The notes beneath the pieces were generated by a model. The model had not been told where the DNA came from and did not search any database. It saw only the letters and a program-made list of their open reading frames with translations. Source: JAJZRJ01 sp040757055 (GTDB lineage Bacteria > Desulfobacterota > Desulfobulbia > Desulfobulbales > Desulfurivibrionaceae). Taken from it: a stretch of DNA of 63,374 nt. The DNA lies in the NCBI GenBank assembly GCA_040757055.1, contig JBFLXY010000013.1, forward strand, positions 1 to 63,374, given 5' to 3'. Positions 36,871 to 45,197 of this stretch are shown here, one piece after another. Within the stretch, counting starts at the first letter, position 1, and each line of letters starts with the position of its first letter. Made by a program: the position numbers and the translations under genes.

Positions 36871-37737
36871 TCAGGCCCGGACCACCAGCACGGCGCAGGG
36901 GGCATCCGCCACCACCCGTTCCGTCACGTGGCCGATGAGCAGCTTCTGCAACCCTTTGCGGCCCGTGCGGCCGGTGACGATGATATCGACCTGTTCCGCC
37001 CTGGCGGCATTGACAATGGCCCTGGCCACGCCGTCCGGATAATCGCGGGCCTGCTCGATACGGCCCTCGACCTTGGCGGCAAGCCCCTCTTCCGCCGCCC
37101 GGGCGCGCACCCGTTCGACATTGGCCCTTGCCTGCTCCGCAAGGGCTTCCGACGACGCCACCCCCAGCACAATGATCTTTTTCAGGTGGGGGCAACGCCT
37201 GCCCATGCTGATGGCGTTGGCTTCCGCCGCTTCGCTGTCCGCCGAACCGTCGGTGGCCAGCAGTATCTTTTCGCCGGTGATGACCGCCTCCCTGGGCACC
37301 ACCAGCACCTTGGCCGCCGCCCGTTCCAGCACCTTGGCGGTGGCGCTGCCCATGAACATCTTCTTCAGGCCGCGAACGCCCCGCCGTCCCATGATGATGA
37401 CGTCGGCCTGCAACCGCTCGGCCTCGGCGATGATGCCGTCTTCCGGCTTGTCGCACCGCTGGAACCCCACCGAAATATTGATCCCCTCCTTCGCCGCCAC
37501 CTCCTGCAGCCAGTCGAGATGCTGCCGGGAGGCCCGGTCCTTTTCCTCGGCCTGCTGATGTCCCTCGGTCAGCCATTCCGGATTGCTCTCCAGGCAGTGG
37601 ACCACATGGAGATCCACCCTGCATGCCTGGGCGAAGAAGATCGCCTCCTGCACCGCCCCCTCGCTGTACCCGGACCCGTCGGTGGCCAGCAGAATCGTTT
37701 TGACATCCCCCATCAGCTGCGATCTGTATGCGTTCAT
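36871..37737 (-). CDS. Tandem-domain universal stress protein
   Basis: The 288-residue protein contains two UspA domains: residues about 12-150 begin KTILLATDGSGYSEGAV and end with GRRGVRGLKKMFMGSATAKVL, and residues about 158-288 begin EKILLATDGSADSEAAE and end with GRTGRKGLQKLLIGHVTERVV. The G-2X-G-9X-G(S/T) ATP-binding motif is complete in the first domain and altered (GHVT) in the second. The start at 37737 has a GGAGGG Shine-Dalgarno. The role is likely stress or redox adaptation; no specific partner is visible. Confidence 0.92.
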   Translation of the reverse strand: MNAYRSQLMGDVKTILLATDGSGYSEGAVQEAIFFAQACRVDLHVVHCLESNPEWLTEGHQQAEEKDRASRQHLDWLQEVAAKEGINISVGFQRCDKPEDGIIAEAERLQADVIIMGRRGVRGLKKMFMGSATAKVLERAAAKVLVVPREAVITGEKILLATDGSADSEAAEANAISMGRRCPHLKKIIVLGVASSEALAEQARANVERVRARAAEEGLAAKVEGRIEQARDYPDGVARAIVNAARAEQVDIIVTGRTGRKGLQKLLIGHVTERVVADAPCAVLVVRA

Positions 37738-38029
37738 GCTTCCCTCCTGCCCTGTTTTTCTGTTGCCGATTCGGTGTCCGCTCCTTTCCGCCGGCCATGA
37801 CGCCGGACATGGGTCACGCCCTGCAATCGTCAGGCTCTTCACCGCCGGAACGGTGGCCGATGTGCCGCGGCATGAAACAGCCCCGCCGCCTTCCGGCCCG
37901 CACAAAGGCGATCGTTCCGCTCCCCGGCCTTGACGGACCGGAAAACATTCGCTGGCTTGACAGGAGAAATCTGCCTCGGCAAAAAGGGGATCGGGGAGAG
38001 AGACGACGCCGCACCGGCCGCGGTGCCGC

Positions 38030-38075
38030 AACAGGAGAAAAGAAGGGGGCCGCCGGAATGGTCATGGCGGCCCCC
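38030..38075 (-). terminator. Terminator of the molybdoenzyme/ferredoxin operon
   Basis: GGGGGCCGCC (38045-38054) and GGCGGCCCCC (38066-38075) form a perfect 10-bp stem with an 11-base loop. On the minus strand it is followed by TTCTTTTCTCC. It lies about 200 bases past the ferredoxin stop codon. The rest of 37738-38273 holds no gene I can support. Confidence 0.7.
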
Positions 38076-38230
38076 GCCGGCCATCCTCCCCGCCCAGACA
38101 GCGGAGGAACACCGGCAACCGCTGTTCCGACCGGCCGGCAAAAACTCCGGCCCCACGAGGCGACAGGCGGCAACGATCGGCAGAAAACGCCACAGGCATT
38201 GGCTCCGGCCCCGATACGGTTTCACGCAAG

Positions 38231-38264
38231 GGGTTCCGGCCGGCTGGGCTGCCGGCCGGAACCC
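38231..38264. other. Perfect 14-bp stem-loop just after the ferredoxin gene
   Basis: GGGTTCCGGCCGGC (38231-38244) and GCCGGCCGGAACCC (38251-38264) pair perfectly around a six-base loop. It begins nine bases after the ferredoxin stop codon. No U-run follows on the minus strand, so it is more likely a 3'-end stabiliser or a pause site placed before the true terminator further on. Confidence 0.6.
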
Positions 38265-38273
38265 TCCTCTTCC

Positions 38274-38726
38274 TTACAGATCTTTCAGTGTCACAAAGCG
38301 CAGGGCATGGGTGGTGCACTTGGTGACGCAGGCGGGCTTGAGGCCGGCATCCACCCGATCCATGCAGTAATCGCACTTGACCGCCTTGTTGGTTTCCGGG
38401 TTGTGCTGGGGAATGTTCCACGGGCAGGCTCCGGCGCAGGCCATGCAGCCGATGCACGTTTCCGCCTCCACGTAGACGATGCCGTCCTGCCTTTTTTTCA
38501 TCGCCCCGGTGGGACAAACGGTGACGCAGAAAGGCGCCTCGCAGTGGTAGCAGGAGCGGAAGGTGAATTCGGTCTTGGGAGTTCCCCGCACCGACTTGAG
38601 CGGCTCGTGGCTGATCTCGCAGAGGATCGGACCCACCGGCAGGTTCTTGTTGGCCTTGCAGTGAACCACGCAGCCATGGCACCCGATGCACCGCTTGCTG
38701 TTGAGATAGAGGCTGTAGGTGTTCAT
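38274..38726 (-). CDS. Four-cluster 4Fe-4S ferredoxin subunit (PsrB/DmsB/NrfC-like), no signal peptide
   Basis: The 150-residue protein has 16 cysteines in four motifs: CIGCHGCVVHC (residues 13-23), CYHCEAPFCVTVC (59-71), CIGCMACAGAC (91-101) and CDYCMDR with ACVTKC (118-137). This is the electron-transfer subunit type that partners Mo-bis-MGD oxidoreductases. It is shorter than most PsrB/DmsB relatives and has neither a signal peptide nor a membrane helix, so the complex should be cytosolic. It overlaps the catalytic subunit gene by four bases and starts at the ATG at 38726. Confidence 0.93.
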   Translation of the reverse strand: MNTYSLYLNSKRCIGCHGCVVHCKANKNLPVGPILCEISHEPLKSVRGTPKTEFTFRSCYHCEAPFCVTVCPTGAMKKRQDGIVYVEAETCIGCMACAGACPWNIPQHNPETNKAVKCDYCMDRVDAGLKPACVTKCTTHALRFVTLKDL

Positions 38727-40840
38727 AATTCCACCTTGCGCTGATGGTTTTTCGAGCTTTTCCGCACCATGACGAAGGTCTCGCAGAGGTTGAGGCCGCC
38801 GCCCACCGGGTCCATGTTCTGCAACTGCCCACGCATGAGCTTCTGGTCGCTGAAGCCGGCATGATAGGCCCGGCTCTGCAGGGGAACCTGCCGCCCAAAG
38901 CCGTGCACGGTATAAACCGCCTCGGGATGGATGAAATCCGTCAGCTTGGCGGTGGCCACGCTGGTGACATCGCCGGAGATGACATCGACAAAATCCCCTT
39001 CCGCCACCCCCATCTTGCCCGCCTCCCGGGTGTTGATCCAGAGGGTGTTCTCCGCCATCATCTCGTTGAGCAGCGGATTGTTGATGGTATGGCCGTGCGC
39101 GTGCAGGGGCGAACGGCCAAAGACCAGCCGGTACTGACCCTTGGGCGGCTTGTCCGGACTCTCGTATGGCTTCCAGGAAGGGAAGCCCCACTCGGTCAGC
39201 TTCTGGCTGGTAAGCTCCACCTTGCCCGAGGGGGTCTTGAATTTTCCCTCCAGCTTGTCGCGGTCGTAAAAGACCGGCTTGTCGGCATACTCGACAAAAC
39301 CCTTCTTCTCGAAGTCGCCCACCTTGAAGCCTGTGGGTTCGAGCTGCCACTCCCAGAGCTCGCGCACCGTGCTGAACGGGAAATACTGGTCAAGCCCGAG
39401 CCGGGTGGCCAGCCCCTTGATGATGGTGCAGAGGCATACGGTATCGGCCTGGGGGTCGACGGCCTTGTTGCGCATGATGAGACGGGGCTTCATCCCCTTC
39501 TGCAGGGCGATCATGCTGTCCCGCTCCAGATAGGTGGACTCGGGCAAAATCACATCGGAATACCAGCCGAATTCGCTGTAATGGGTATCGACGGAAACAA
39601 GAAGATCGCAGTTGTCCAGGGCCTCTTTCTGGGCCTGGGGATCAGGGAAGCAGGTGAAGGGATCGTGGCGCACGCAGATGACCCCCTTGATCGGGTACGG
39701 CGTGCCCGTGGCCATGGCGTTGTAGAAGAGATGGAAGAGGCCGGGTCCTTTTTCGAAATGCTTGTACACGTCGCCCACGCCATCGGCCCGCTTGGCCGTC
39801 GGCTTGGGAGGGAGATCGGCGAGGCTGCGCGGCCCCTTGCCGCCGCAGTCGCCGGCACCCTTGGCAAAGACCAGGCCGCCTTCGACCTCGATGCTGCCCA
39901 TGAGGGCGTTGAGGCAATTCAAGGCGCGGCTGGCGTAGAAGGAATCGCGGTAGCGGGAGAGCATCCAGCCCGGATGGAAGACGACCTTGGGCCGGTCTTC
40001 GATGAGCTGGCCCACCAGGTTCTGGATGTCCTTGGCCTTGACCCCGCATTCCTTGGCCGCCCATTCCGCCGAATAGTCGGCAACGAACTGGGCCAGATCG
40101 TCGAATCCCGTGGTGTAGCGCGCCACAAAATCGGCATCATAGCCCTTGGCCTTGATGATCTCGTGGATCAGCGCCAGGGCCAGGGCGTAGTCGGTGCCGG
40201 GCCGCACCAGGAAAAAGTTGTTGGCCTTGATGCCGGTCAGGGACTGGCGGACATCGACATAGGTCAGCCTGCCCCCCTTGTCCAGCATGTCCATGACCTG
40301 ATTGACCTCGGCGGGGCGCAGCGAGGCGAGGATGTTGCGGCCGAAGAGCACGAGGTGGTTGGCGTTCTTGATGTCGTAGATAAAACCCTTGCGGCCCAGG
40401 CCGAAGAGCGAGATGCTGGCATGATGGACGTTCCGGCCGCAGGCGCTGTCGTGGTTGGAGTAGTTGGGGGAGCCCAGGGAGTGGATGAAGGCCTTGACGA
40501 TATCCTGGAACGGCCCGCCGCGGGAGCTGCCCATGATCGCTTCCGGCCCGTATTTGTCGATGATGGTTTTGAGCTTGTCCGCGACATAATCAAGGGCGAA
40601 TTCCCAGCTCACCGCCTCCCACCGCCCGGCACCTCTGCCGCCCTTGCGGATCATGGGCTGGAGGGGACGCTCCCGGTCGGCTATCAGGGCCGGCCCGGCC
40701 GAACCCTTGGCGCACAGGGCGCCTTTCAGGATATGCGGATTGCCTTCGATCCAGGAGATACGGTTGTCCTCCACCTCCACCCGGATCGGGCACCGGACGG
40801 TGCACATGCCGCACATGCTCCATACTGATTTCTTTGCCAT
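38723..40840 (-). CDS. Cytosolic Mo-bis-MGD oxidoreductase, catalytic subunit (PsrA/PhsA-like)
   Basis: The 705-residue protein is a DMSO-reductase-superfamily enzyme. Cys10, Cys13, Cys17 and Cys43 can bind the proximal 4Fe-4S cluster (CGMCTVRC, GALCAKG). Cys134 in HDSACGRN is at the expected molybdenum-ligand position, as in polysulfide, thiosulfate and arsenate reductase-type enzymes. The C-terminal pterin domain has LHAHGHTINNP and WINTREAGKMGVAEGDFVDV. There is no twin-arginine signal, unusual for this group, and no NrfD/PsrC-type membrane anchor nearby. The substrate is unknown; operon context suggests a sulfur compound. Confidence 0.88.
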   Translation of the reverse strand: MAKKSVWSMCGMCTVRCPIRVEVEDNRISWIEGNPHILKGALCAKGSAGPALIADRERPLQPMIRKGGRGAGRWEAVSWEFALDYVADKLKTIIDKYGPEAIMGSSRGGPFQDIVKAFIHSLGSPNYSNHDSACGRNVHHASISLFGLGRKGFIYDIKNANHLVLFGRNILASLRPAEVNQVMDMLDKGGRLTYVDVRQSLTGIKANNFFLVRPGTDYALALALIHEIIKAKGYDADFVARYTTGFDDLAQFVADYSAEWAAKECGVKAKDIQNLVGQLIEDRPKVVFHPGWMLSRYRDSFYASRALNCLNALMGSIEVEGGLVFAKGAGDCGGKGPRSLADLPPKPTAKRADGVGDVYKHFEKGPGLFHLFYNAMATGTPYPIKGVICVRHDPFTCFPDPQAQKEALDNCDLLVSVDTHYSEFGWYSDVILPESTYLERDSMIALQKGMKPRLIMRNKAVDPQADTVCLCTIIKGLATRLGLDQYFPFSTVRELWEWQLEPTGFKVGDFEKKGFVEYADKPVFYDRDKLEGKFKTPSGKVELTSQKLTEWGFPSWKPYESPDKPPKGQYRLVFGRSPLHAHGHTINNPLLNEMMAENTLWINTREAGKMGVAEGDFVDVISGDVTSVATAKLTDFIHPEAVYTVHGFGRQVPLQSRAYHAGFSDQKLMRGQLQNMDPVGGGLNLCETFVMVRKSSKNHQRKVEL

Positions 40841-40900
40841 AGAACTTCTCCTCAGTCCGTGGCCGGTGGCATCTCCCTCCGGCCGCCTGATTGATGGCGC

Positions 40901-41266
40901 TCAACCGGCGCCGATGACCGCTCTGACCTTCTCTTCCAGTTCGTCCTTGTCGATGGGCTTGATGCAGTAATCATCCGCCCCGAGATTCTTCGCCTGCTGG
41001 GCGGTCTGCACCGTCGGATAGCCGGTGAGCATGATCGCCCGCATGGCCGGGTCGGCCTTCTTCAGTTCCTCCAGCACCTCGATGCCGCTCATCTTCTTCA
41101 GCTTGATGTCGAGGATGGCAAGATCGACCCGATTTTTCCGGGCATAGGCCAGCGCCTCCTCCTCCTCGGTGAAGGACACCACCTCGTGCCCTTTCTTGCC
41201 GAGAATCTTCTGCACCAGCACCCCAGCCTCAGCCACGTCGTCCAGCACCAGGATGTGCGCCATCAT
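40901..41266 (-). CDS. Stand-alone CheY-like response-regulator receiver in the molybdoenzyme operon
   Basis: The 121-residue protein is a single receiver domain: acidic pair in VLDDVAEAG, phospho-acceptor Asp in LAILDIKLKKMSG (about residue 54), Thr in IMLTGYP and Lys in CIKPIDK. There is no output domain. I start it at the ATG at 41266 with a GGAG six bases upstream. It is closely similar to the receiver at 47287-47655 along its whole length. It lies between the half-permease genes and the molybdoenzyme gene, 60 bases before the latter. Confidence 0.92.
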   Translation of the reverse strand: MMAHILVLDDVAEAGVLVQKILGKKGHEVVSFTEEEEALAYARKNRVDLAILDIKLKKMSGIEVLEELKKADPAMRAIMLTGYPTVQTAQQAKNLGADDYCIKPIDKDELEEKVRAVIGAG

Positions 41267-41415
41267 CCTTTTCTCCACCAAATGGGGGGAGGAGCCCGCC
41301 GGCCGGCCTTTCCTGAGGGCGGCGGAAAAACCGACCGGCGGTGGGGGCTCACATGCTCCTCGACGATGCCCCGGGAGGAAAACAAAACGTCACGAAAACA
41401 GCACACGGCCTCTTC

Positions 41416-41805
41416 TTAATATACCCCCAGCAGATTGAGGCCGAGCAGGGTCAACCCCGCGCAGGCGACCCGCTTGACCACGATGGGGCTCACCTTCTTG
41501 GCGATCTGCGGGCCGATGTAGCCGCCCAGGAGCGCCGCCGGGAACATGGAGAGGAAGAAGATCAGGTCGAAATTGCCGAACTGCATGTGACGCAGGGTGC
41601 CCATGGCGGTATTGAAGAAGATGGCGAGCAGCGAACTGCCCACCACGATGTACATGGGCAGCCCCATGGCCACGGTCATCAGCGGCACCATGAAGGGCCC
41701 GCCGCCGAATCCGAACATGGAGGACATAATGGCGATGAGAAACCCGCCGACACAGCCGACAAACATATTGGCCTCGAATTCATGGCCCCAGAATTCCACT
41801 TTCAT
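41416..41805 (-). CDS. Half-length TSUP (TauE/SafE) permease subunit
   Basis: The 129-residue protein has about four transmembrane helices and one copy of the TSUP repeat signature FGFGGGPFMVPLM (about residues 31-43). Full TauE/SafE proteins have two such repeats and about eight helices (about 250 residues), so this is one half. The other half is the C-terminal part of the preceding gene, ending 13 bases upstream. TSUP proteins move sulfite, sulfoacetate, thiosulfate and other organosulfur anions. The two are likely to form one transporter. Confidence 0.85.
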   Translation of the reverse strand: MKVEFWGHEFEANMFVGCVGGFLIAIMSSMFGFGGGPFMVPLMTVAMGLPMYIVVGSSLLAIFFNTAMGTLRHMQFGNFDLIFFLSMFPAALLGGYIGPQIAKKVSPIVVKRVACAGLTLLGLNLLGVY

Positions 41806-41818
41806 GGTCGCTCCTCCC

Positions 41819-43126
41819 TTATCCCTGTTTCGCCTTGGCGGCTTCTTCGGCGCGCTTCTTGAACTCCTTCAGAATGGCCTGTTCCTTCTTGTTCTTCTCC
41901 AGATAGCCGGCCGTGGTCTGCCAGAACATCAGGGCGGCCAGCACCAGGAGAATCCAGCCGAAGACGAACTTGAACTGGTCCAGGGTGATCATCTCGGTGA
42001 GTTTGGGACCGATGAAGCCGCCCACCAGCATGGCGCAGCCGATGCCGACCCCGAGTTTCCAGTTGATGAACTTGATCTTGGAGTAGTTGTAGATGCCGCT
42101 GCCCTGGGAGAAGAGCACGGTGGGCATGACGGTACCGGCCACGATGGTGTGGGGCAGCGGGAAGAGCGTCACCAGGATCGGGTTGAGGATGAAGCCGCCG
42201 CCGGCGCCCATGAGCACGCCGAAGATGGAGATGACCAGGGTCAAAAGGAAGGGCCACAGCAGGTTGAGGCTGGTGCCGGCGGAACCGAGATAGACATAGG
42301 GCAGGGAGATGGAGTTGTCGAAGGATGCCTCGCCCTTCACCTTCTTGATGGTCTCCTTGTCGCCCTCCTGGATGCGCTCGGTGACCGCGGTCACCACCAC
42401 ATTATACTTGCCCGGGGCCTGGCCGGCGGGCAGATTGATCTTGGCGGCATAGCTGCCATCCGGCTGGGTCTCGACGTTGGCGGCCAGCAGCTTGCCGACG
42501 CCACGGAAACGGGCCTTGACCAGCTGCATGGACTTGCGCTTGGTGTCCTTCTCGTCCATCTCCGGCTGCAGGGTGCCCCGGGAGCCGAGGATGCTGCCCA
42601 TGATGGTGGACTTGTACTTCTCGATCTTGATCTTGGCCGGGGCGCTGTAAGCGGCATTGGCACCTGTTTCCTTCAGCACCTCGGAGTACTTCCAGTCCTT
42701 GCCCGCGGCCTTGGCCTTGTCCAGCTTCTCCTGCTGGTCCTTGGGCATGTGGATCTTGTAGTAGGCCGGCATGTCGTAGGTGAGATAGAACATGTAGGGC
42801 GGCTTGCCGGTCTTGGGATCCTTTTTGGCGTCGAACTGATTGGACCGCACCTTCTTGTCGGCGGACCAGACCTCGACATAGACCTGGGCGCCGGCAGGGG
42901 CCTGGCCGGAAACCGTGATCTCGCCGCCATTGGCCAGCGCGGCCTTGTCCAGGGTCACCGTGACCGTCTTGGCCTCCGGGGCCGGCGGCGGGGCTGCCGC
43001 AACTTCAGGCGCCGCTGCGGGTGGCGGGGCTTCCGGCGCGGCGGCCGCAGTGCCCCACGGGATTGTCAACAGCAAGGCCATGACCAGCGAAAGATAAGGA
43101 ACCCCTCGGAACTTCCCTTGCATCAT
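41819..43126 (-). CDS. Half TSUP permease fused to a large periplasmic domain
   Basis: The 435-residue protein starts with a signal peptide (YLSLVMALLLTIPWGTAAAA), then a Pro/Ala linker. A periplasmic region of about 230 residues follows, with two beta-rich segments of Ig-like appearance (TVTLDKAALANGGEITVSG near 55 and YAAKINLPAGQAPGKYNVVV near 220). The last part, residues 280-410, has about four transmembrane helices with one TSUP repeat (MGAGGGFILNPIL, about 307-319) and a charged coiled tail. An AGGAG lies six bases before the ATG at 43126. I infer substrate capture outside the membrane coupled to export or import. Confidence 0.85.
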   Translation of the reverse strand: MMQGKFRGVPYLSLVMALLLTIPWGTAAAAPEAPPPAAAPEVAAAPPPAPEAKTVTVTLDKAALANGGEITVSGQAPAGAQVYVEVWSADKKVRSNQFDAKKDPKTGKPPYMFYLTYDMPAYYKIHMPKDQQEKLDKAKAAGKDWKYSEVLKETGANAAYSAPAKIKIEKYKSTIMGSILGSRGTLQPEMDEKDTKRKSMQLVKARFRGVGKLLAANVETQPDGSYAAKINLPAGQAPGKYNVVVTAVTERIQEGDKETIKKVKGEASFDNSISLPYVYLGSAGTSLNLLWPFLLTLVISIFGVLMGAGGGFILNPILVTLFPLPHTIVAGTVMPTVLFSQGSGIYNYSKIKFINWKLGVGIGCAMLVGGFIGPKLTEMITLDQFKFVFGWILLVLAALMFWQTTAGYLEKNKKEQAILKEFKKRAEEAAKAKQG

Positions 43127-43308
43127 CGTTTTCTCCTCTTGGTATGAGAAAGTTGGACAGCACGATCCGTTCGCCTCTCCTCACCTGATTCTCCGTCGTT
43201 CACCTCCTTGCCGTTGCGCCCCTCTCCCCGAGGCTTTTTCTCCTCGCATCTCCCCCCGGCAGGGCGGGACCGCCCACGCCGGCAAGCCATTCATGGCCCA
43301 GTAATTTA

Positions 43309-43322
43309 GCAAAAACAATGCC
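43309..43322 (-). promoter_or_regulatory. Sigma-54 promoter upstream of the TSUP/molybdoenzyme operon
   Basis: The minus strand reads GGCATTGTTTTTGC: the invariant -24 GG (43322-43321) and -12 GC (43310-43309) are exactly ten bases apart, within GGCA...TTGC as in the consensus. It lies about 180 bases before the ATG at 43126. A perfect inverted repeat sits about 110-150 bases further upstream, and an NtrC-type activator gene is adjacent. Confidence 0.75.
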
Positions 43323-43433
43323 GCCGCCCCCTCCACCCCCCCCTTTTTCTCTGTTTTTTTTTCATGCAAAATCAGAGTGTTGCAAGGAAAGCCACCACCG
43401 CAAGTCCGCATCAGGCGAAATGGCGCGCGCAAA

Positions 43434-43474
43434 GCGCATCATTTCGGATGCACTGCGCCACCGAAATGATGCGC
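43434..43474. promoter_or_regulatory. Perfect 14-bp inverted repeat, probable enhancer site for the adjacent NtrC-type activator
   Basis: GCGCATCATTTCGG (43434-43447) and CCGAAATGATGCGC (43461-43474) are perfectly complementary with a 13-base spacer. A partial copy of the second arm, GCGAAATGGCGCGC, lies at about 43414-43427. The location, upstream of a sigma-54 promoter and beside the regulator gene, fits a binding site for a dimeric activator. It could instead form an RNA hairpin after the regulator gene, but no U-run follows. The remainder of 43127-43522 has no supported gene. Confidence 0.65.
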
Positions 43475-43522
43475 CGCGGGCGGAGCAGGGAGAGGGGGGA
43501 AAAAGGAAAACCGGGCGGCGGC

Positions 43523-45007
43523 TCAACCGGCCGCCGGGGTGTGGCCGTTGCGGAAACTCTCCGCCGCCAGGCCGAAGCGGCGCAACAACCGCTGGAAGGC
43601 CTGGCGGCCGATGCCGCTCGCCTGGGCGGCGGCGGTCACGTTGCCCTGCTGCCGCCGCAGGGCCTCGGCAAGATAGTCGCGGGTGAAGCGGGCCAGCACC
43701 TCCTGCTTGGCGCTGTTGTAATCCAGATGATGCAGCGGGGGCAGGGCCGGGTGCCCATTGCTCCGGCCCACGGCCGGCGCCGCTCCCAGGTCGGCCGGCA
43801 TGACCGCCGGACCAGAGGCCAGCAACACCGCCCGTTTCACCACGTTCTGCAGTTCGCGCACATTGCCGGGCCAGGGCCGCTGCAGCAGAAGCTGTTCCGT
43901 CTCCGGCGCCAGGGCAAGGGCGCCGCGGTCATATTCAGCGGCGTACTCTTCCAGAAAATGGCGGGCGAGCAGCGGGATATCCTCGGGGCGCTCCCGCAGG
44001 GGAGGCATTTCCATGGTGACCACGTTGAGGCGGTAGAAAAGATCCTCCCGGAAAAGCCCCTGGCTGATCTTCGTCTCCAGGTCCTGGTTGGTGGAGGCCA
44101 CCACCCGCACGTCCACCGCAAGGCTCCTGGTCTGGCCCAGCGGCATGATCTCCTTTTCCTGCAGCACCCGCAGCAGCTTGGTCTGAAGCGGCAGGGGCAG
44201 GTCGCCGATCTCGTCGAGCAGCAGGGTGGAGCCGTCCGCCTCCAGGAAGAGCCCCTTCTTGTCCTGGAGGGCGCCGGTAAAGGCACCCCTGGCATAGCCG
44301 AAGAGTTCGCTTTCCAGTATCTGCTCCGGCAGGGCGGGACAGTTGACCGTCACCATCGGCCGGCCGGCCCGGCGGCTCATGGCGTGGAGCGCCCGGGCGG
44401 CGAGTTCCTTGCCGGTTCCCGACTCGCCGCGGATCAGCACCGTCACGTCGGTGTCCGCCACCTTGCGGATCAGGGCAAAGACCTCCTGCATCCTGGCCGA
44501 GCGCCCCTGAAAACCGGAGAAGGAGCTTTTGCCTGCCAGCAGATCCTGAAGCTGCTGATTCTTTCGGAGCAGCCGCACCCGCTCCAGGCACCGCCCCAGG
44601 CTGTGGACAATGCGCTCCTGGTCGAAGGGCTTTTCGATGAAGTCATAGGCGCCTTTTTTCAGCGCCTGCACCGCCAGGTCCACGTTGCCGTAGCCGGTCA
44701 TGACGATGACCGAGGTGGCGGGCGAAAAGGCCTTGACCCTGGCGAGCAGCTCCATGCCGTCGAGCCCCGGCATCTTGATGTCGGTCACCACCACGTCCGG
44801 ACGCCACTCGGGGAGCAGGGCCAGGGCCCTGTCGCCGGAGCGGGCCGCCTCCACCTGGCAGTCGCACTTGCGGCGCAGCAGGCGGGTCAGCATGACCAGC
44901 ATGTCGGCGTCGTCATCCACCAGCAGCACCCGCGGGGGGCCGCCGGCTTCCGCAGCATCCGCCGTTCTGTTCGGCTGGGGGGCCTCCCCCCTTTTTGCGG
45001 CATCCAT
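43523..45007 (-). CDS. NtrC-family sigma-54-dependent response regulator
   Basis: The 494-residue protein has a receiver domain (residues about 26-140; phospho-acceptor in VVVTDIKMPGLDG), an AAA+ domain (about 160-400) with Walker A GESGTGKE, the sigma-54 contact loop GAFTGA and an LLLDEIGDLP Walker B, and a C-terminal Fis-type helix-turn-helix (NVTAAAQASGIGRQAFQRLLRRFG). It should activate sigma-54 promoters when phosphorylated. The gene lies between the TSUP operon, which has a sigma-54 promoter, and the divergent membrane-sensor/kinase operon, the likely source of phosphate. Confidence 0.95.
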   Translation of the reverse strand: MDAAKRGEAPQPNRTADAAEAGGPPRVLLVDDDADMLVMLTRLLRRKCDCQVEAARSGDRALALLPEWRPDVVVTDIKMPGLDGMELLARVKAFSPATSVIVMTGYGNVDLAVQALKKGAYDFIEKPFDQERIVHSLGRCLERVRLLRKNQQLQDLLAGKSSFSGFQGRSARMQEVFALIRKVADTDVTVLIRGESGTGKELAARALHAMSRRAGRPMVTVNCPALPEQILESELFGYARGAFTGALQDKKGLFLEADGSTLLLDEIGDLPLPLQTKLLRVLQEKEIMPLGQTRSLAVDVRVVASTNQDLETKISQGLFREDLFYRLNVVTMEMPPLRERPEDIPLLARHFLEEYAAEYDRGALALAPETEQLLLQRPWPGNVRELQNVVKRAVLLASGPAVMPADLGAAPAVGRSNGHPALPPLHHLDYNSAKQEVLARFTRDYLAEALRRQQGNVTAAAQASGIGRQAFQRLLRRFGLAAESFRNGHTPAAG

Positions 45008-45152
45008 CCTTTATGGAATGGACCAGCGGAAAAAAAAAAGCAACAGATAACCGCAGAAAAGCCCTTCTTTCCCTCCGGCCCGGGAGCAAGGGACAGCCGT
45101 GCCCCGTTTCCGGCCGGCGGCGCCCGCAGGGCACCCTCTTCCCGCAACGGCC

Positions 45153-45182
45153 TTGCACCCCGGTCACGGTGTTTGGTATGCT
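45153..45182 (+). promoter_or_regulatory. Promoter of the first membrane-sensor/kinase operon
   Basis: TTGCAC (45153-45158) and TATGCT (45177-45182) are 18 bases apart. Transcription would start near 45189, only about nine bases before the most likely ATG at 45198. The leader is therefore very short and has no clear Shine-Dalgarno. Confidence 0.45.
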
Positions 45183-45197
45183 GGCCCCGTGCACATC

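Noticed and set aside
38274..39350. A 358-codon frame for the ferredoxin with a long N-terminal extension
   Set aside because: The extra N-terminus is an out-of-frame reading of the molybdoenzyme gene. The ATG at 38726 gives a normal protein with a 4-bp overlap.
43181..43432. Small 83-codon frame upstream of the TSUP operon
   Set aside because: It covers the sigma-54 promoter, has low-complexity basic composition and no ribosome binding site.
43434..43474. Rho-independent terminator of the NtrC-type gene
   Set aside because: The stem is perfect but no U-run follows on the minus strand, and the position upstream of a sigma-54 promoter fits an activator site better. It is not fully excluded.
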